From JAGMXM01 sp964458325 (GTDB lineage: Bacteria; Verrucomicrobiota; Verrucomicrobiia; Limisphaerales; UBA1319), in assembly GCA_964458325.1 (NCBI GenBank), contig CAYWIM010000080.1, positions 1-23,408 of the forward strand: DNA of 23,408 bases, given 5' to 3'. Under the pieces are notes generated by a model. That model was not told the DNA's origin and searched no databases. It worked only from the letters and a program-made list of their open reading frames with translations. Of this stretch, positions 1 to 9,300 are shown piece after piece. The first letter of the stretch is position 1, and each line of letters opens with the position of its first letter. Both the position numbers and the translations under genes were made by a program.

Positions 1-117
1 GCCCGGCGGCGCTCCCGCCAAAATCGGAAGTAATTTTTGCACAGACCCTTAGATTCGCCTCCAGCGTCCGCATCACCAGATGTGGTCATCAGGACCAACA
101 CGTAGAGGGGTCAGTCA

Positions 118-167
118 ATGAGATTGTCACAGTCTCCGCCCGCGTTGGTTTGACAGTGCAATCTCAT
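118..167. terminator. Inverted repeat downstream of the serine hydrolase gene; possible weak terminator
   Basis: ATGAGATTG at 118-126 is perfectly complementary to CAATCTCAT at 159-167, giving a 9-bp stem around a 32-nt loop. It lies about 75 nt past the stop of the minus-strand serine hydrolase, so it could end that transcript. There is no T-run and the loop is long, so an operator or chance repeat is equally possible. The rest of 1-241 shows no convincing gene. Confidence 0.3.
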
Positions 168-241
168 CAACCGCTCCCGGTCCGATGGACACACGTTTCC
201 AACTGCTGGGTGCAGAAGCGCGCGAACGACCGCCAGTGTCA

Positions 242-1447
242 TCAGTTATGACCGACCCCCATCCGAAACAAATCCCCCGCCGGCCATTGCTGGATTCGGT
301 GTGTTGCCTGACCCATCACCGAGTCGATCGCCGCGAACTCCTTTCCTCTTTGATTGAACAGCACGACACAGCCAATGCCGCTTCGCCACCGGGCCAGAAA
401 GGTATAGGCGCCCGGCAGCGAACCGGTATGCCAGGTGTTGCGTTGGCCATTGCCATAATCCCGGACTTGCCAGCCACACGCATAGTAGGGATCGCCGAGT
501 TGATACTCCTTGCCCGCGAGGTTCTCCGGAAGAGCGAACATCCGCTCGATCGAAGCGGCGGAGAGCGCCGGATGATGATTCGGATCATCCAGCGCCGCGA
601 CAAACCGGGCCAGCTCGACCGCCGACGCCAGCCACCCGCCATGGGCGTCGAGATTCTCGACGCGAAAGCCCCCGTACGGCCGCTCCCCCTCATACTGCAC
701 CTCGCCCGGGAACCGCTCCGCCAACCGCGACTTGCCGATTCGCATGTTGCGGATGGCCAGCGGAGCAAGGACCTCCTTGCGCACGTATTCCTCATAGGTC
801 ATTCCGCTCCGGTTCTCGATCACTCGCCCCAGCAAACAATATCCGTAATTGCTGTAGGCATAGGTTGTTCCCGGCTCATACTGCAGCGGCTCACCGTTCA
901 TGCAGGCGATGATGTCGGCGGTCCCGATCGGCAATGGAACCCTCAGGGCCGCAGCAATCCGTCGATCCTGAAACATCGGATCATATGACTTGTCGCGATC
1001 CCATCCGCCCAGGTGCTGCAGGAGATGCAAAATCGTGACCTTCGGCAGCCTCTGATCCATGGTCTTGCCCTTCACGGGCGCGAGGTCCAGCACCTCCGCC
1101 ACCTTCTCGTTCAGACGCAACTTGCCCGCTTCCACCAGGTGGAGAACCGCCACCGCCGTGATCGGCTTCGAGAGGCTGGCGATGCGGAACAGGGATTCCG
1201 GCCCCACGGGCGCCTCCTCTTTGCCCGCCCAACGATAGCCCTTGGCCAGCATCAGCCGCCCCTGGTATGTGACGGCAAGCGCTCCCGCCGAGATCTTCCG
1301 CTCGACCATGAATGCCCGCATGGTGTCGTCCAAGGCCACGAGTTCCGGCCCGGCCGATTCGCCCGTCGCCCGCCAGACCCGATCCGCCGCCTTTGCGTGC
1401 GCGCTGGCCAGCAGGCCAATGGCAATGATCGCCGCGAATGGTTTCAT
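242..1447 (-). CDS. Exported serine hydrolase, beta-lactamase class C / CubicO-type (PF00144 family)
   Basis: This 401-residue protein is probably a secreted or periplasmic serine hydrolase (esterase, peptidase or beta-lactamase-like). Residues 1-20 form a signal peptide: a short positive start, a hydrophobic core and an AHA-type cleavage region. The three hallmarks of the serine penicillin-binding/class C beta-lactamase fold are in the right order: S-L-S-K with the nucleophile at Ser91 and Lys94, Y-S-N at 198-200, and H-T-G at 340-342 in the place of the KTG box. Length fits the family. The start is supported by AAGGA about six bases upstream of the ATG. The nearest upstream gene on the strand is 339 bp away, so it probably has its own promoter. 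The family is broad and the sequence does not reveal the substrate; true beta-lactam resistance is not implied. Confidence 0.9.
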   Translation of the reverse strand: MKPFAAIIAIGLLASAHAKAADRVWRATGESAGPELVALDDTMRAFMVERKISAGALAVTYQGRLMLAKGYRWAGKEEAPVGPESLFRIASLSKPITAVAVLHLVEAGKLRLNEKVAEVLDLAPVKGKTMDQRLPKVTILHLLQHLGGWDRDKSYDPMFQDRRIAAALRVPLPIGTADIIACMNGEPLQYEPGTTYAYSNYGYCLLGRVIENRSGMTYEEYVRKEVLAPLAIRNMRIGKSRLAERFPGEVQYEGERPYGGFRVENLDAHGGWLASAVELARFVAALDDPNHHPALSAASIERMFALPENLAGKEYQLGDPYYACGWQVRDYGNGQRNTWHTGSLPGAYTFLARWRSGIGCVVLFNQRGKEFAAIDSVMGQATHRIQQWPAGDLFRMGVGHN

Positions 1448-1786
1448 TTCAGTCCTTCGTCGTGGATCCCGCCGTCCGCACCCAGCGCGCGCGCCGCGCG
1501 GGCCGCCACCCTGTGGAACGTCCGCCCATGTGTCACCAACCCCTGATGACTATCGCATTTCGGCCGAATCGCCAAACCTTTAGAGTGGAGGGCAATCGGG
1601 TCAATTCCATATATTCTACAAATGATGGACCTGCAGACCACCGCTCATCCTGGCTTCCCCCCCCTGCGCTCGTTCCGCGTCCGCCTCATGTTCTCCAGCC
1701 ACCAGAATCCTCAATGATCGTGCCATGCCTTGAGCTTCTCCGGCGGGCTCTTTTTGCCAATATTATGAAATTGACCCCATTGTTTT
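1448..1786. other. Non-coding interval between the sulfatase-lyase gene and the serine hydrolase
   Basis: This 339-bp gap lies between two minus-strand genes. It holds the tentative hydrolase promoter, an AT-rich patch near 1600-1625, and a GC-alternating run near 1483-1500. A 65-codon open frame (1444-1641, minus) ends in the hydrolase start but shows no recognisable protein and no export or domain features, so it is not called. No convincing terminator hairpin was found after the sulfatase-lyase stop. Confidence 0.5.
1577..1604 (-). promoter_or_regulatory. Tentative sigma70-like promoter for the serine hydrolase
   Basis: Read on the minus strand, TTGACC (1604-1599) is separated by 16 bases from TAAAGG (1582-1577), about 130 bases before the hydrolase ATG. 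The -35 is a good match and the -10 is poor. It lies in an AT-richer patch of an otherwise GC-rich region. This is an eye-based match only. Confidence 0.22.
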
Positions 1787-4591
1787 CTAAGGCACCGATC
1801 CCAAATAGCGGCTGAGGATCTCGACGTTGCGAATGAATGTCTGGCTCCGGATGACTCGAATGGCGGGATCCTTCGGACGGTGATATCGCAGGCCGCCGCC
1901 TTCGATCCATCGGCCGCGATCGTCCTGGGCATCGAGCACGGCTTCGACCTCGGCGATACCGGGAGGATTGACCCGGGCTGGCTTCTTCCTCCCCTGCAAT
2001 GCGGCCGGGTCGGGGCGCGTATCCATGAGCCGGTCGAGCTCGCGCTCGATGGCCTGGGTTTGATCGGGCACCTCGAACGCATAATGGGTGGGCGCGTCGC
2101 GGCCGTCGTAGGTGAGCCGATAGTCGGGAGTGAAATACAGGGGCTTGTTGGTCTGCAACTCGTAGAAGCGCGCCAGCCGGCCGTTCGGCAGGCGCGATCG
2201 ACGCAGATAGGCAAGTGCCCGCGGGATCGGTTCGATGTATTTTTCATGCCCCGTCTCCCGGTAGAGCTCGAGCAGCGTTCGCAGGACACCCTGGGATTCG
2301 CCTCCCGTCACGGCGGGAGGCTCGAACTTCCGCGCCCAGGCCGGATGCATCTCGAAATCGTACTGCTGCGCCCAGGCGGGCTGAGGCTCGGGCATCTGAG
2401 CGAGCAAGAGAAAATCGCCTGCTATTTCCGCGGCGGCGCGGCATCGGGCCGCGAGGTTCGCCCATTCTCCGGCCTGCGCCTTTTCGCCATAGATGCGGCC
2501 TGCCGCGAACATGGTTTCGATCGTCGTGAGGAGCGCATTATCATTGAGCGTGTAGCGGAGCCAGTACTGGCCGTCGCCCGGCCATGTCCACGGCCATGAC
2601 TCGGGATAAGATGCCTTCTGGACAGGGTATTTCCCGGGCTCGGGAAAACGGTCGTAGCCTTGCGGCCAGGCGCCGTTGGGATATTGGGCCTTGAGCAAGG
2701 ATTCGAGAGCATGCTGGACGGCTTCATGGATCCGGGCGTCCTGGAACGCGAGCGCCTGGTCGGTCCGCATCAGAAAGCGCAGCGCGGATTGCGTGGTATC
2801 GTCATCGAGCGTGGTGACATTTCGGCCCGCCGTGCCGCCGCCGTCGCGATAGGCGATCTTCTTGCGCAGCGCCGGATCGAATTCGATGAAGTATGTCCAT
2901 CCTCCCGACAGCAGCTGGCCGCGCATCAATCCGCGGGCGGTTTCCACCGCGGCATCGAGGTAGAACCGATCGCCCGTAGCCTCGTATGCCGTCAGGAAGG
3001 CCATCCCCACCGATGGTGTGCCAGGCGGCTGCACCCATCCGCGCGTCGCGCTGGCCACTCCTTCGCCCTCGCGCTTCGACAGATCCTCGCTGTACTGCCA
3101 GAGATACGTGCCATGGACGGCCACCTCCCGCCGGAAGAACTCGACGGCCCGGCGCAAGCCGAGCGCCGCGCGATCCGGCAGCGCGGCCCGCGGCTTCGGC
3201 TTGGGGGATGGACGGTTTCGCTGATTGGCGCCGCCGGGCCCCCAGTCCTCATTCTTCACGCTCGAGCCGAGGAATGCCGGGGCGATCAGCTCCTGGTTCC
3301 ACGCCTCGAGGATCGCGGCGAGACGGCGCGCCACCTCGGGCTTCTCGAGGGCCAGATCGCGCTGCTCGCCCGTATCGCTTGGGAGGTGGTAGAGCTCGTC
3401 CGGCTGGTTTGCGGAACGGACGAGTTTCCAGTCGCCCTCGCGCACCGCCCAGCGCTGGCCGCCGCCCGTCCGCCAGAACAGCCTCGGATGCGGATCTCCT
3501 TGACGCTCGCCGGCGAGGTAGGGAACGAGGTTTACGCCGTCGTAAGGGCGGTCCGCCGGCATGGGCACGCCGGCGCATGCCAGCGCCGTCGCAAAGACAT
3601 CGAGTGAGCTGACCGGCTGGGCGTAATCCTTGCCGGACGGCAATCGCCCGGGCCAGCTGACCAGAAACGGCACGCGGACACCGCCCTCGTAGAGCTGGCC
3701 TTTGTGGCCGCGCAGCGGCGTGTTGACCGAAGCGTTCCCATCGGGCCCGCCGTTGTCGGAGAAGAAGAACACCAGCGTGCGGGATTGCTGGCCGGACTCC
3801 CGCACGGCATCGAGCGTGGCGCCGATGGCGTCGTCCATGAGGCTCACCTGAGCGGCATACTTGGCCCGGCTAGCATCGAGGTGAGCAAACCGGGCCAGGC
3901 GGTCCGGGGTGGGCTGATGCGGCATGTGCGGCGCGTTGAATGCCACGTAAAGAAACCATGGATTCATCGAATGCCGTTTCACAAATGCCGCCGCCTCGTC
4001 TCCGAACACCGTGGTGAGATGCTGGCTGACCTCGACCGGCGTGCCGTTGCGTTCGATCGGCAGGGTGTATTGGCGCTGGTTGGGCGTCCAGTTCCAATAT
4101 TGGTGTCCGCCTCCGATGAAGCCGAACGTCTCCTGGAAACCGCGCTGACGCGGTGTATGGGCTGGGGAAGCGCCCAGGTGCCACTTGCCGATCCAGCCGG
4201 TGGCATAGCCGGCATCGCGCAGGAATTCCGGCAGCAGCCTCTCCGTTCGCGGCAGCCCCTCCGCGGGATCGAGCGGATCATAGACCGGGTTGAACTCGTG
4301 GCCGAACCGCTGCTGGCAGCGGCCGGTCATCAGCGCCGCCCGGCTTGGGCTGCAGAACGGATGCGTGACATAGCCGCTGACGCAGCGCACCCCGGACTTC
4401 GCGAGGCGATCCAGGTTGGGCGTCGGGATGTCCCGGCAGCCGTTGAAACCGGTGTCGGCATAGCCCTGGTCATCGGAAACGATGACGAGGATGTTCGGCT
4501 TGGGATGCGCCACGGCGCTCGCCAGCGGGATCCAAACCAGAACGGCCGCAGCGCCCATCGCTCGCTGGATCAAACGAATCGTTGTGTTCAT
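1787..4591 (-). CDS. Exported type I sulfatase fused to a PL10-like pectate lyase domain
   Basis: This 934-residue two-domain protein has an N-terminal signal peptide (about 1-28). A family S1 sulfatase follows (about 30-445), with the metal-binding start N-I-L-V-I-V-S-D-D-Q and the C-S-P-S-R signature at 80-84; Cys80 would be converted to formylglycine. A basic, Pro-rich linker (about 445-475) leads to a C-terminal domain (about 480-930) resembling pectic acid lyase PL10 (PF09492). Its matching blocks are T-L-D-D-D-T-T-Q, Q-Y-P-N-G-A-W-P-Q, Y-T-L-N-D-N-A and A-R-F-Y-E-L-Q-T-N-K-P. The sulfatase would remove ester sulfate and the lyase would cleave uronate chains by beta-elimination outside the cytoplasm. 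The frame is open farther upstream, but the ATG at 4591 is chosen because it starts the signal peptide and overlaps the upstream stop as ATGA. Sulfatase assignment is very sure; lyase activity and the uronate substrate are inferred. Confidence 0.92.
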   Translation of the reverse strand: MNTTIRLIQRAMGAAAVLVWIPLASAVAHPKPNILVIVSDDQGYADTGFNGCRDIPTPNLDRLAKSGVRCVSGYVTHPFCSPSRAALMTGRCQQRFGHEFNPVYDPLDPAEGLPRTERLLPEFLRDAGYATGWIGKWHLGASPAHTPRQRGFQETFGFIGGGHQYWNWTPNQRQYTLPIERNGTPVEVSQHLTTVFGDEAAAFVKRHSMNPWFLYVAFNAPHMPHQPTPDRLARFAHLDASRAKYAAQVSLMDDAIGATLDAVRESGQQSRTLVFFFSDNGGPDGNASVNTPLRGHKGQLYEGGVRVPFLVSWPGRLPSGKDYAQPVSSLDVFATALACAGVPMPADRPYDGVNLVPYLAGERQGDPHPRLFWRTGGGQRWAVREGDWKLVRSANQPDELYHLPSDTGEQRDLALEKPEVARRLAAILEAWNQELIAPAFLGSSVKNEDWGPGGANQRNRPSPKPKPRAALPDRAALGLRRAVEFFRREVAVHGTYLWQYSEDLSKREGEGVASATRGWVQPPGTPSVGMAFLTAYEATGDRFYLDAAVETARGLMRGQLLSGGWTYFIEFDPALRKKIAYRDGGGTAGRNVTTLDDDTTQSALRFLMRTDQALAFQDARIHEAVQHALESLLKAQYPNGAWPQGYDRFPEPGKYPVQKASYPESWPWTWPGDGQYWLRYTLNDNALLTTIETMFAAGRIYGEKAQAGEWANLAARCRAAAEIAGDFLLLAQMPEPQPAWAQQYDFEMHPAWARKFEPPAVTGGESQGVLRTLLELYRETGHEKYIEPIPRALAYLRRSRLPNGRLARFYELQTNKPLYFTPDYRLTYDGRDAPTHYAFEVPDQTQAIERELDRLMDTRPDPAALQGRKKPARVNPPGIAEVEAVLDAQDDRGRWIEGGGLRYHRPKDPAIRVIRSQTFIRNVEILSRYLGSVP

Positions 4592-6036
4592 GGTTTCAAA
4601 GGGGAATGGAGCCGCGCGAACGCCGCCCGGCAAGCTGCCGCCTGGGGATCGCCCGTCCGCTCCATGTGCTCCAGCAGGAGCTTCTCGAGGCGCACGACGG
4701 GCGGGCCATATCGGGGCTCGCGGATGACGTTGGCGCGCTCGTCGGGATCCGCGCGCAGGTTGAAGAACATGAGCGGCTCGCCGGTCTGGAACTGGGCCAC
4801 GCGTGCCGCGATCCGAGGGTCGCTCTTTGCGGCTTCCGCGAGCGCGCCAAAGGACACCCCGCTCATCGCCTCGACCCGGAACTGCGGCGTGCCATCGGCC
4901 CACGCGTGGAACATCAGCGCGAAATCCTTGGTCCGGATGCACCGCTGCGCGAACGATCTCCCGCTGGAGACCGTGTTGACATGGGTGACGACGAAGTCGC
5001 GTCCGAGCTGCTTTTCTCCGCGCAAGAGCGGCAGCCAGGAGCGTCCGTCCAGGCCGGCGGGCGCAGGGACATCGAGCGCCTCGAGCACGGTTGGCAGCAG
5101 ATCGACGCTGCTCACCCACTCCTCGCGCCGCTGCGGCTCGCCCATGCCCGGCCAACGCAGCAGAACCGGCTCGTGGGTGCCGTTTCGGTACACCGTCGCC
5201 TTCGAGAATGGGAACGACATCCCGTTGTCGCCCAGGAACACGACGACCGTGTCGCCGCCGTGGCCGCGCGCCTCGAGCGCGCCCAGGATGCGCCGGAAGC
5301 TCTCGTCCATCCGCGCCACCGCCGTGTAGTACTGCGCGATTTCGCCGCGCACGGCGGGCAGATCCTCGAGGACCGAAGGCACGGCGACTTCGGTTGCCGC
5401 ATACACCCGGGCGGGAGCGGCTGCGGCGGCCGCGTTTCGGCGAGCGCCTGGCCGGGCCGCCGGCTGCGCGGATCCGTTCGCCGGGCCTCCCGCCTCGGCG
5501 GCGCTCGGGAACGGGCGATGCGGATCGGTGATGTTGGCATTGATGAAGAAAGGCTTCTTGGCGGCGGCCGCGGCGTCCATCGCCTGCCTCATCTGCTCGT
5601 CCCAAAGCGCGGGCGTCTTACCGGAGCCGTCCAACCGCAGGTCCCAGGGGAACTCGGCGTCCGGCTTCATGTGGGGATGCTTGTTCATCACGGCGGCGTA
5701 GTAGCCGCGCGCCCGGAGGAGCGTGACCAGGGTGGGCGTGCCGGGCCTGATGGGATGGAAGCCGAGCGCGCCGTTTCGATGCGGCACCAAGCCAGTCATG
5801 AACGCCGACCGGGACGGCTGGCAGATAGAGACGGTGAGGTGGCAGTTCACGAAGCGATGGGCGGTAGCGGCGAAACGATCGAGCGCGGGCGTCGCGCCAT
5901 GCTTGTCGCCCATCCATCCCGGCGTGTTCCCGTTGAGGTCGTCAGCGGTGATCAACAACAGGTTGAGCGGCTGGGCCGCCATCCCCGCCAGCGGTATCAG
6001 CAGGGCGCCGATCAGCAGTCGAAAAGCGTTTTTCAT
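4588..6036 (-). CDS. Exported type I sulfatase
   Basis: This 482-residue protein is a formylglycine-dependent sulfatase predicted to hydrolyse sulfate esters outside the cytoplasm. A signal peptide covers about residues 1-21. The N-terminal metal ligands lie in L-L-L-I-T-A-D-D (26-33), and the active-site signature is C-Q-P-S-R at 72-76, with Cys72 the residue to be oxidised. F-L-G-D-N-G-M supplies the later Asp-Asn metal ligands. An Ala/Pro/Gly-rich stretch (roughly 180-215) interrupts the domain and looks like a disordered surface insertion. The ATG at 6036 is chosen because it opens the signal peptide; the frame runs farther upstream without a plausible protein. Its TGA overlaps the ATG of the sulfatase-lyase gene (ATGA, 4588-4591), so the two are very likely co-translated. 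The maturation enzyme is not in the window, and the substrate is unknown. Confidence 0.92.
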   Translation of the reverse strand: MKNAFRLLIGALLIPLAGMAAQPLNLLLITADDLNGNTPGWMGDKHGATPALDRFAATAHRFVNCHLTVSICQPSRSAFMTGLVPHRNGALGFHPIRPGTPTLVTLLRARGYYAAVMNKHPHMKPDAEFPWDLRLDGSGKTPALWDEQMRQAMDAAAAAKKPFFINANITDPHRPFPSAAEAGGPANGSAQPAARPGARRNAAAAAAPARVYAATEVAVPSVLEDLPAVRGEIAQYYTAVARMDESFRRILGALEARGHGGDTVVVFLGDNGMSFPFSKATVYRNGTHEPVLLRWPGMGEPQRREEWVSSVDLLPTVLEALDVPAPAGLDGRSWLPLLRGEKQLGRDFVVTHVNTVSSGRSFAQRCIRTKDFALMFHAWADGTPQFRVEAMSGVSFGALAEAAKSDPRIAARVAQFQTGEPLMFFNLRADPDERANVIREPRYGPPVVRLEKLLLEHMERTGDPQAAACRAAFARLHSPLKP

Positions 6037-6376
6037 GGTTCGTTTTTCCGAATGAGGTTGGCAGCTGCCCCGTTCGTCATCGGGCGCATCGCCAAGATTG
6101 TTAAATAAGCCGGCATGGATGTGTGTGTGTGAGCGCTGGGGAACAGCGTATGCGGCTGAGATCCTGCTGTCCAGCCCGGCGGCGCACGGCGAGCGGATCC
6201 CGTGCCGGCTGAGGGAGAGGCGCGTCCTCCTTTCCCCTGCCCTCCTCCATGGGCATGGAGGCGAGGAGACAATCGGCTGCCGGGATTCAAGTGGCCCACC
6301 GCGCCATCTGGAAGCGGCTACCCAAAAGCGATTGGACGCACCAACGGCTGAACAATTGTCTGATCCCCAACCCAGC
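6037..6376. other. Non-coding interval upstream of the sulfatase operon
   Basis: This 340-bp gap must contain the sulfatase operon promoter and the end of the metalloprotease transcript. Visible features are an AT-rich patch (TTATTTAACAATC on the minus strand, near 6096-6110) that could hold a -10 element, a short TG dinucleotide run near 6119-6131, and the hairpin at 6244-6261. Open frames crossing it on the plus strand encode Arg-rich sequence without motifs and are not called. Confidence 0.45.
6244..6261. terminator. Short perfect hairpin, possible terminator of the metalloprotease operon
   Basis: CCTCCAT (6244-6250), a GGGC loop and ATGGAGG (6255-6261) form a 7-bp stem-loop about 116 nt past the stop of the metalloprotease gene. 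There is no T-run after it on either strand, so intrinsic termination would be weak. A leader structure for another purpose is possible. Confidence 0.35.
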
Positions 6377-9300
6377 TCATTCCGGCGGCATCCAAAGCCG
6401 AGCGCGGTAGAACCGGCCGGGGTTTGCAGCAGCGTCGGAATCGAGGTAGACAAAAGTGCCGTCGGCGCCCGCCGTGTTGGTGACAACACAGGTCCAATCG
6501 GCAAAATCCGCCGAGGTCTCGATCGCATAAGCCCGGAGCGGCTGGCCGGCGAGCCGCACCTCGAGACTCGAGGACTCGAGCCAGCGGCCGGACAGCTGGA
6601 TCGGGAAAGGTTGGACCTCGAGCTCGATGCGCCGAAACACGCCGCTGCCGATCGTAAGGTTTGAGAAGTGGATCGTGTTTGTATGGCTGCCTTCGGCCAA
6701 TTGGTTTGCCTCGCTGTTGAATGACGCGGTGACCGCGGCGGCCGCTCCGGCGGCCAGGGCGCCGTTGGTTACCGATAAGGTCAACCATCCTGAGGAAGGA
6801 TTCGCCGCCCAATCGAGCGTCGAACCACCCGAGTTGGTCAGAGTATAGGCCATCGAGGATGGAGAGAACGGGCCTCCCGCCGTGCCCCACGCGGCCCGGA
6901 CATCCGCGGGCATCACCTCCAGCACGCCCGGCCTCTCGGCGGGGATCGCAACATCGAAGTGGCCCAGCACCATCTCCGGCGTGACATTGTTGAGCGTGTC
7001 CTCCACGGCGCCTTCGAGGAGCGCGATCGTATAGGCGCCGTTGTCGGCGGCGTCCCACGTCCCCCCGGGGGCCGGGATCGAGTAGGACGCCGTGATCGGC
7101 GCGCCATCGGCGGGCAGGTCGGCGCCCACGAACTCGAGCGCGTTCGTGTAGGCGTTCGGACCCGTCACGATCAAATCCTCGGAATCCAGACTCGACAGCC
7201 GCACGGCGGTCTCATCGTCGAAGGTCACGCTGCAGGCATGGCTGGGCGAGCCGCCCAGGGTGAGATGGGCGACGCTCAAAACCGGGATTGGCGGCGCGGT
7301 ATCCAGCTTGCCATTGCCCAGCAGCTCGACATCGTCCAGATTCCATCCGATCTCATTCTTGGAATTGTTGGACGAGAGGCTCCAGCGGAGCCGGACGGCC
7401 GGACTCGAAGCCACCCCCGCGGGCACCGTGTACTGCACCTCCTGCCAGGACGTGTCGGAGACGGCGCTCGAAGAGGACCAGAGGTTCGTCCAGACCGTTC
7501 CGTTGGCCGATGCCTGAATCGAGACCGAATCGCTGGTTCGGGTGCGCAGCCAGCGCCGGAAGCGCAACGTAACCGACGCATAGCCGGAGCAGTCGATCGC
7601 CGGTGTGGTCGCGTATCTGGCGCTGAGCCGATCGGTGTAGTTGCCGCGGAGGTTGTAGGCGATGATATTGGTGCCCGTGAAACCGCGGGTTGGCCCTCCG
7701 CTGCTGTAGGCCGGCGCCCCGTATTCCCACTGCGTCTCGAGCGTCCAGCCCGGATCTGTGTCCATGTTTGCGACGTAAATGGCGGCGGGCACCGTGACCG
7801 CGAACTGACCCAGCTGTCTCGCGGCGACAAAGGCGCTCTCCGTGTCCGAGACCTGGCCGGCCTGCATCCAGACGAGATAGGCGCCATTGTCCGCGGGCGA
7901 CCAGGCGCCGCCGCCAAGTGGCGTGATGGCGTATGTGGCCGTGCGCGGCGTGCCGTTGTCCGCCCGATCCAGCGAGACCCAGCGCGCGAGCTGGCTGTAG
8001 CCGTTGGGCCCGGTCACCTGCACGTCGTTTGAATCGATCGTCGATATGTCCACGGCCACATTGTCGGAATAGACCACCGAGAACAGGATCTCGGCCTGCC
8101 CGGCCCGCGCCAGGTCGGCCGCGTGCAACTCCGCCACGGGCGGGACCACGTAGCCCGTGCTCTCGCTGATCGAGCCGCTGACGAAGTATTGGCCGATGCT
8201 CCCATAGGCCTTGTAGCCGGTCGGCGGGGACTTGAGCGGGTCCCCCGCGCCCGAGCCGCGCACATGAAGGAAATACCGCCCTTCCAACAGGTTGGTCCGC
8301 AGCCGTGCGGCGGTCTCCAGCGGCGGTTGGTCCGACAACAAGAGCCGCCCGGACTCGTCGTAGAGATCGGCCCAGACGTCCAGGTTGCCGCCTCGCGTCC
8401 CGGCCGGCGTGACCCAGGGAGCGACCGTCAGACTGACCGGGCCGGAGCCCGTCACGAACGAGAAGACATCGACGTCCGTGCTCCGTTCCAGCACGCCCTT
8501 GTTGGCCGTGTGCGCGTTGTCGGGATCGTTCTCCGGGGTGGTGGCGGCGATGTTGGTCCCTCCGGAGATCGCCAGCGCGGTGGCCGCGCCCGGGGTGCCC
8601 CCGTGATCGTCGGCGCGGTAGGAGAGCTTGCCGGCGATGGTCGCCAGGTCATCCTGCGTGTTGTTGGCCAGATAATACTCGCCCTTGCTCCATTGAGTGA
8701 CGTTGCGGCCATACCCGGCCCCCATGAGGGGGCCCCATGAGATCTCCCCGCTTCCATGCCCCCCATAGTATTCGGCGCCGTCCGTCTTGCCGTCGTGGCT
8801 CAGGCCCATGTTGTGCCCGATCTCGTGCGACGCAGCTTCGGCGATGTTAGCGTCGTTGAAAGCAAGGTTATCGCCATAGATCCACGCGGGGCGGAAGACG
8901 GCGTACTGGGTCATGGCGAACACGTTCACATAGGCAACGCCCGCCGCGCTGGAATACGGATTGGGTTCTCCGTTGGCATCGGTGGTGCGCGTGATGAGGG
9001 CCATCGCCGTGCGCGAGGTGAAGGAAGAGGGGCGCTCGGTGGTCACATCGATGTTGAACGGGGCGTAATCCTCCGCCACTCGCTGCCAGATCCGCCGGAT
9101 CGCCCCTTGCTCAGCATCGCTGAAGGTTGCCAGGTCCGAGTCGCTGCTGAAGGCCACGGCCGGGATTGTGTCTCTCGAGATCTCGATGTTCCATGCTGTG
9201 CCGGACACGGATTCGCCGGTGAAATTGATGAACAGAATGTTGGGCGCGCCGGGCCGGCTATGAAACACCAGGCTCTGCGGAAAGGGGCTGACAGGCACTG

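Noticed and set aside
185..988. Plus-strand open frame of 267 codons opposite the serine hydrolase
   Set aside because: Overlaps a gene with three conserved catalytic motifs on the other strand; no protein features of its own.
1444..1641. 65-codon minus frame whose stop overlaps the serine hydrolase start
   Set aside because: The overlap arises because the gene starts ATGA. The translation has no recognisable features, and the hydrolase has its own ribosome site.
1740..1765. GAGC...GCTC arms followed by TTTTT on the plus strand
   Set aside because: Only a four-base stem, and no plus-strand gene lies upstream to be terminated.
3704..5329. Plus-strand open frame of 541 codons opposite the two sulfatases
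   Set aside because: It lies entirely antisense to genes with clear motifs, and its translation is Arg-rich without domains. Long antisense frames are expected in such GC-rich DNA.
4582..6108. Plus-strand open frame of 508 codons opposite the first sulfatase
   Set aside because: Antisense shadow of the sulfatase, Arg/Gly/His-rich, with no recognisable domain or ribosome site.
6119..6131. TG dinucleotide run as a phase-variation repeat
   Set aside because: Too short, and located in an intergenic region rather than inside a reading frame; slippage would not switch a gene.
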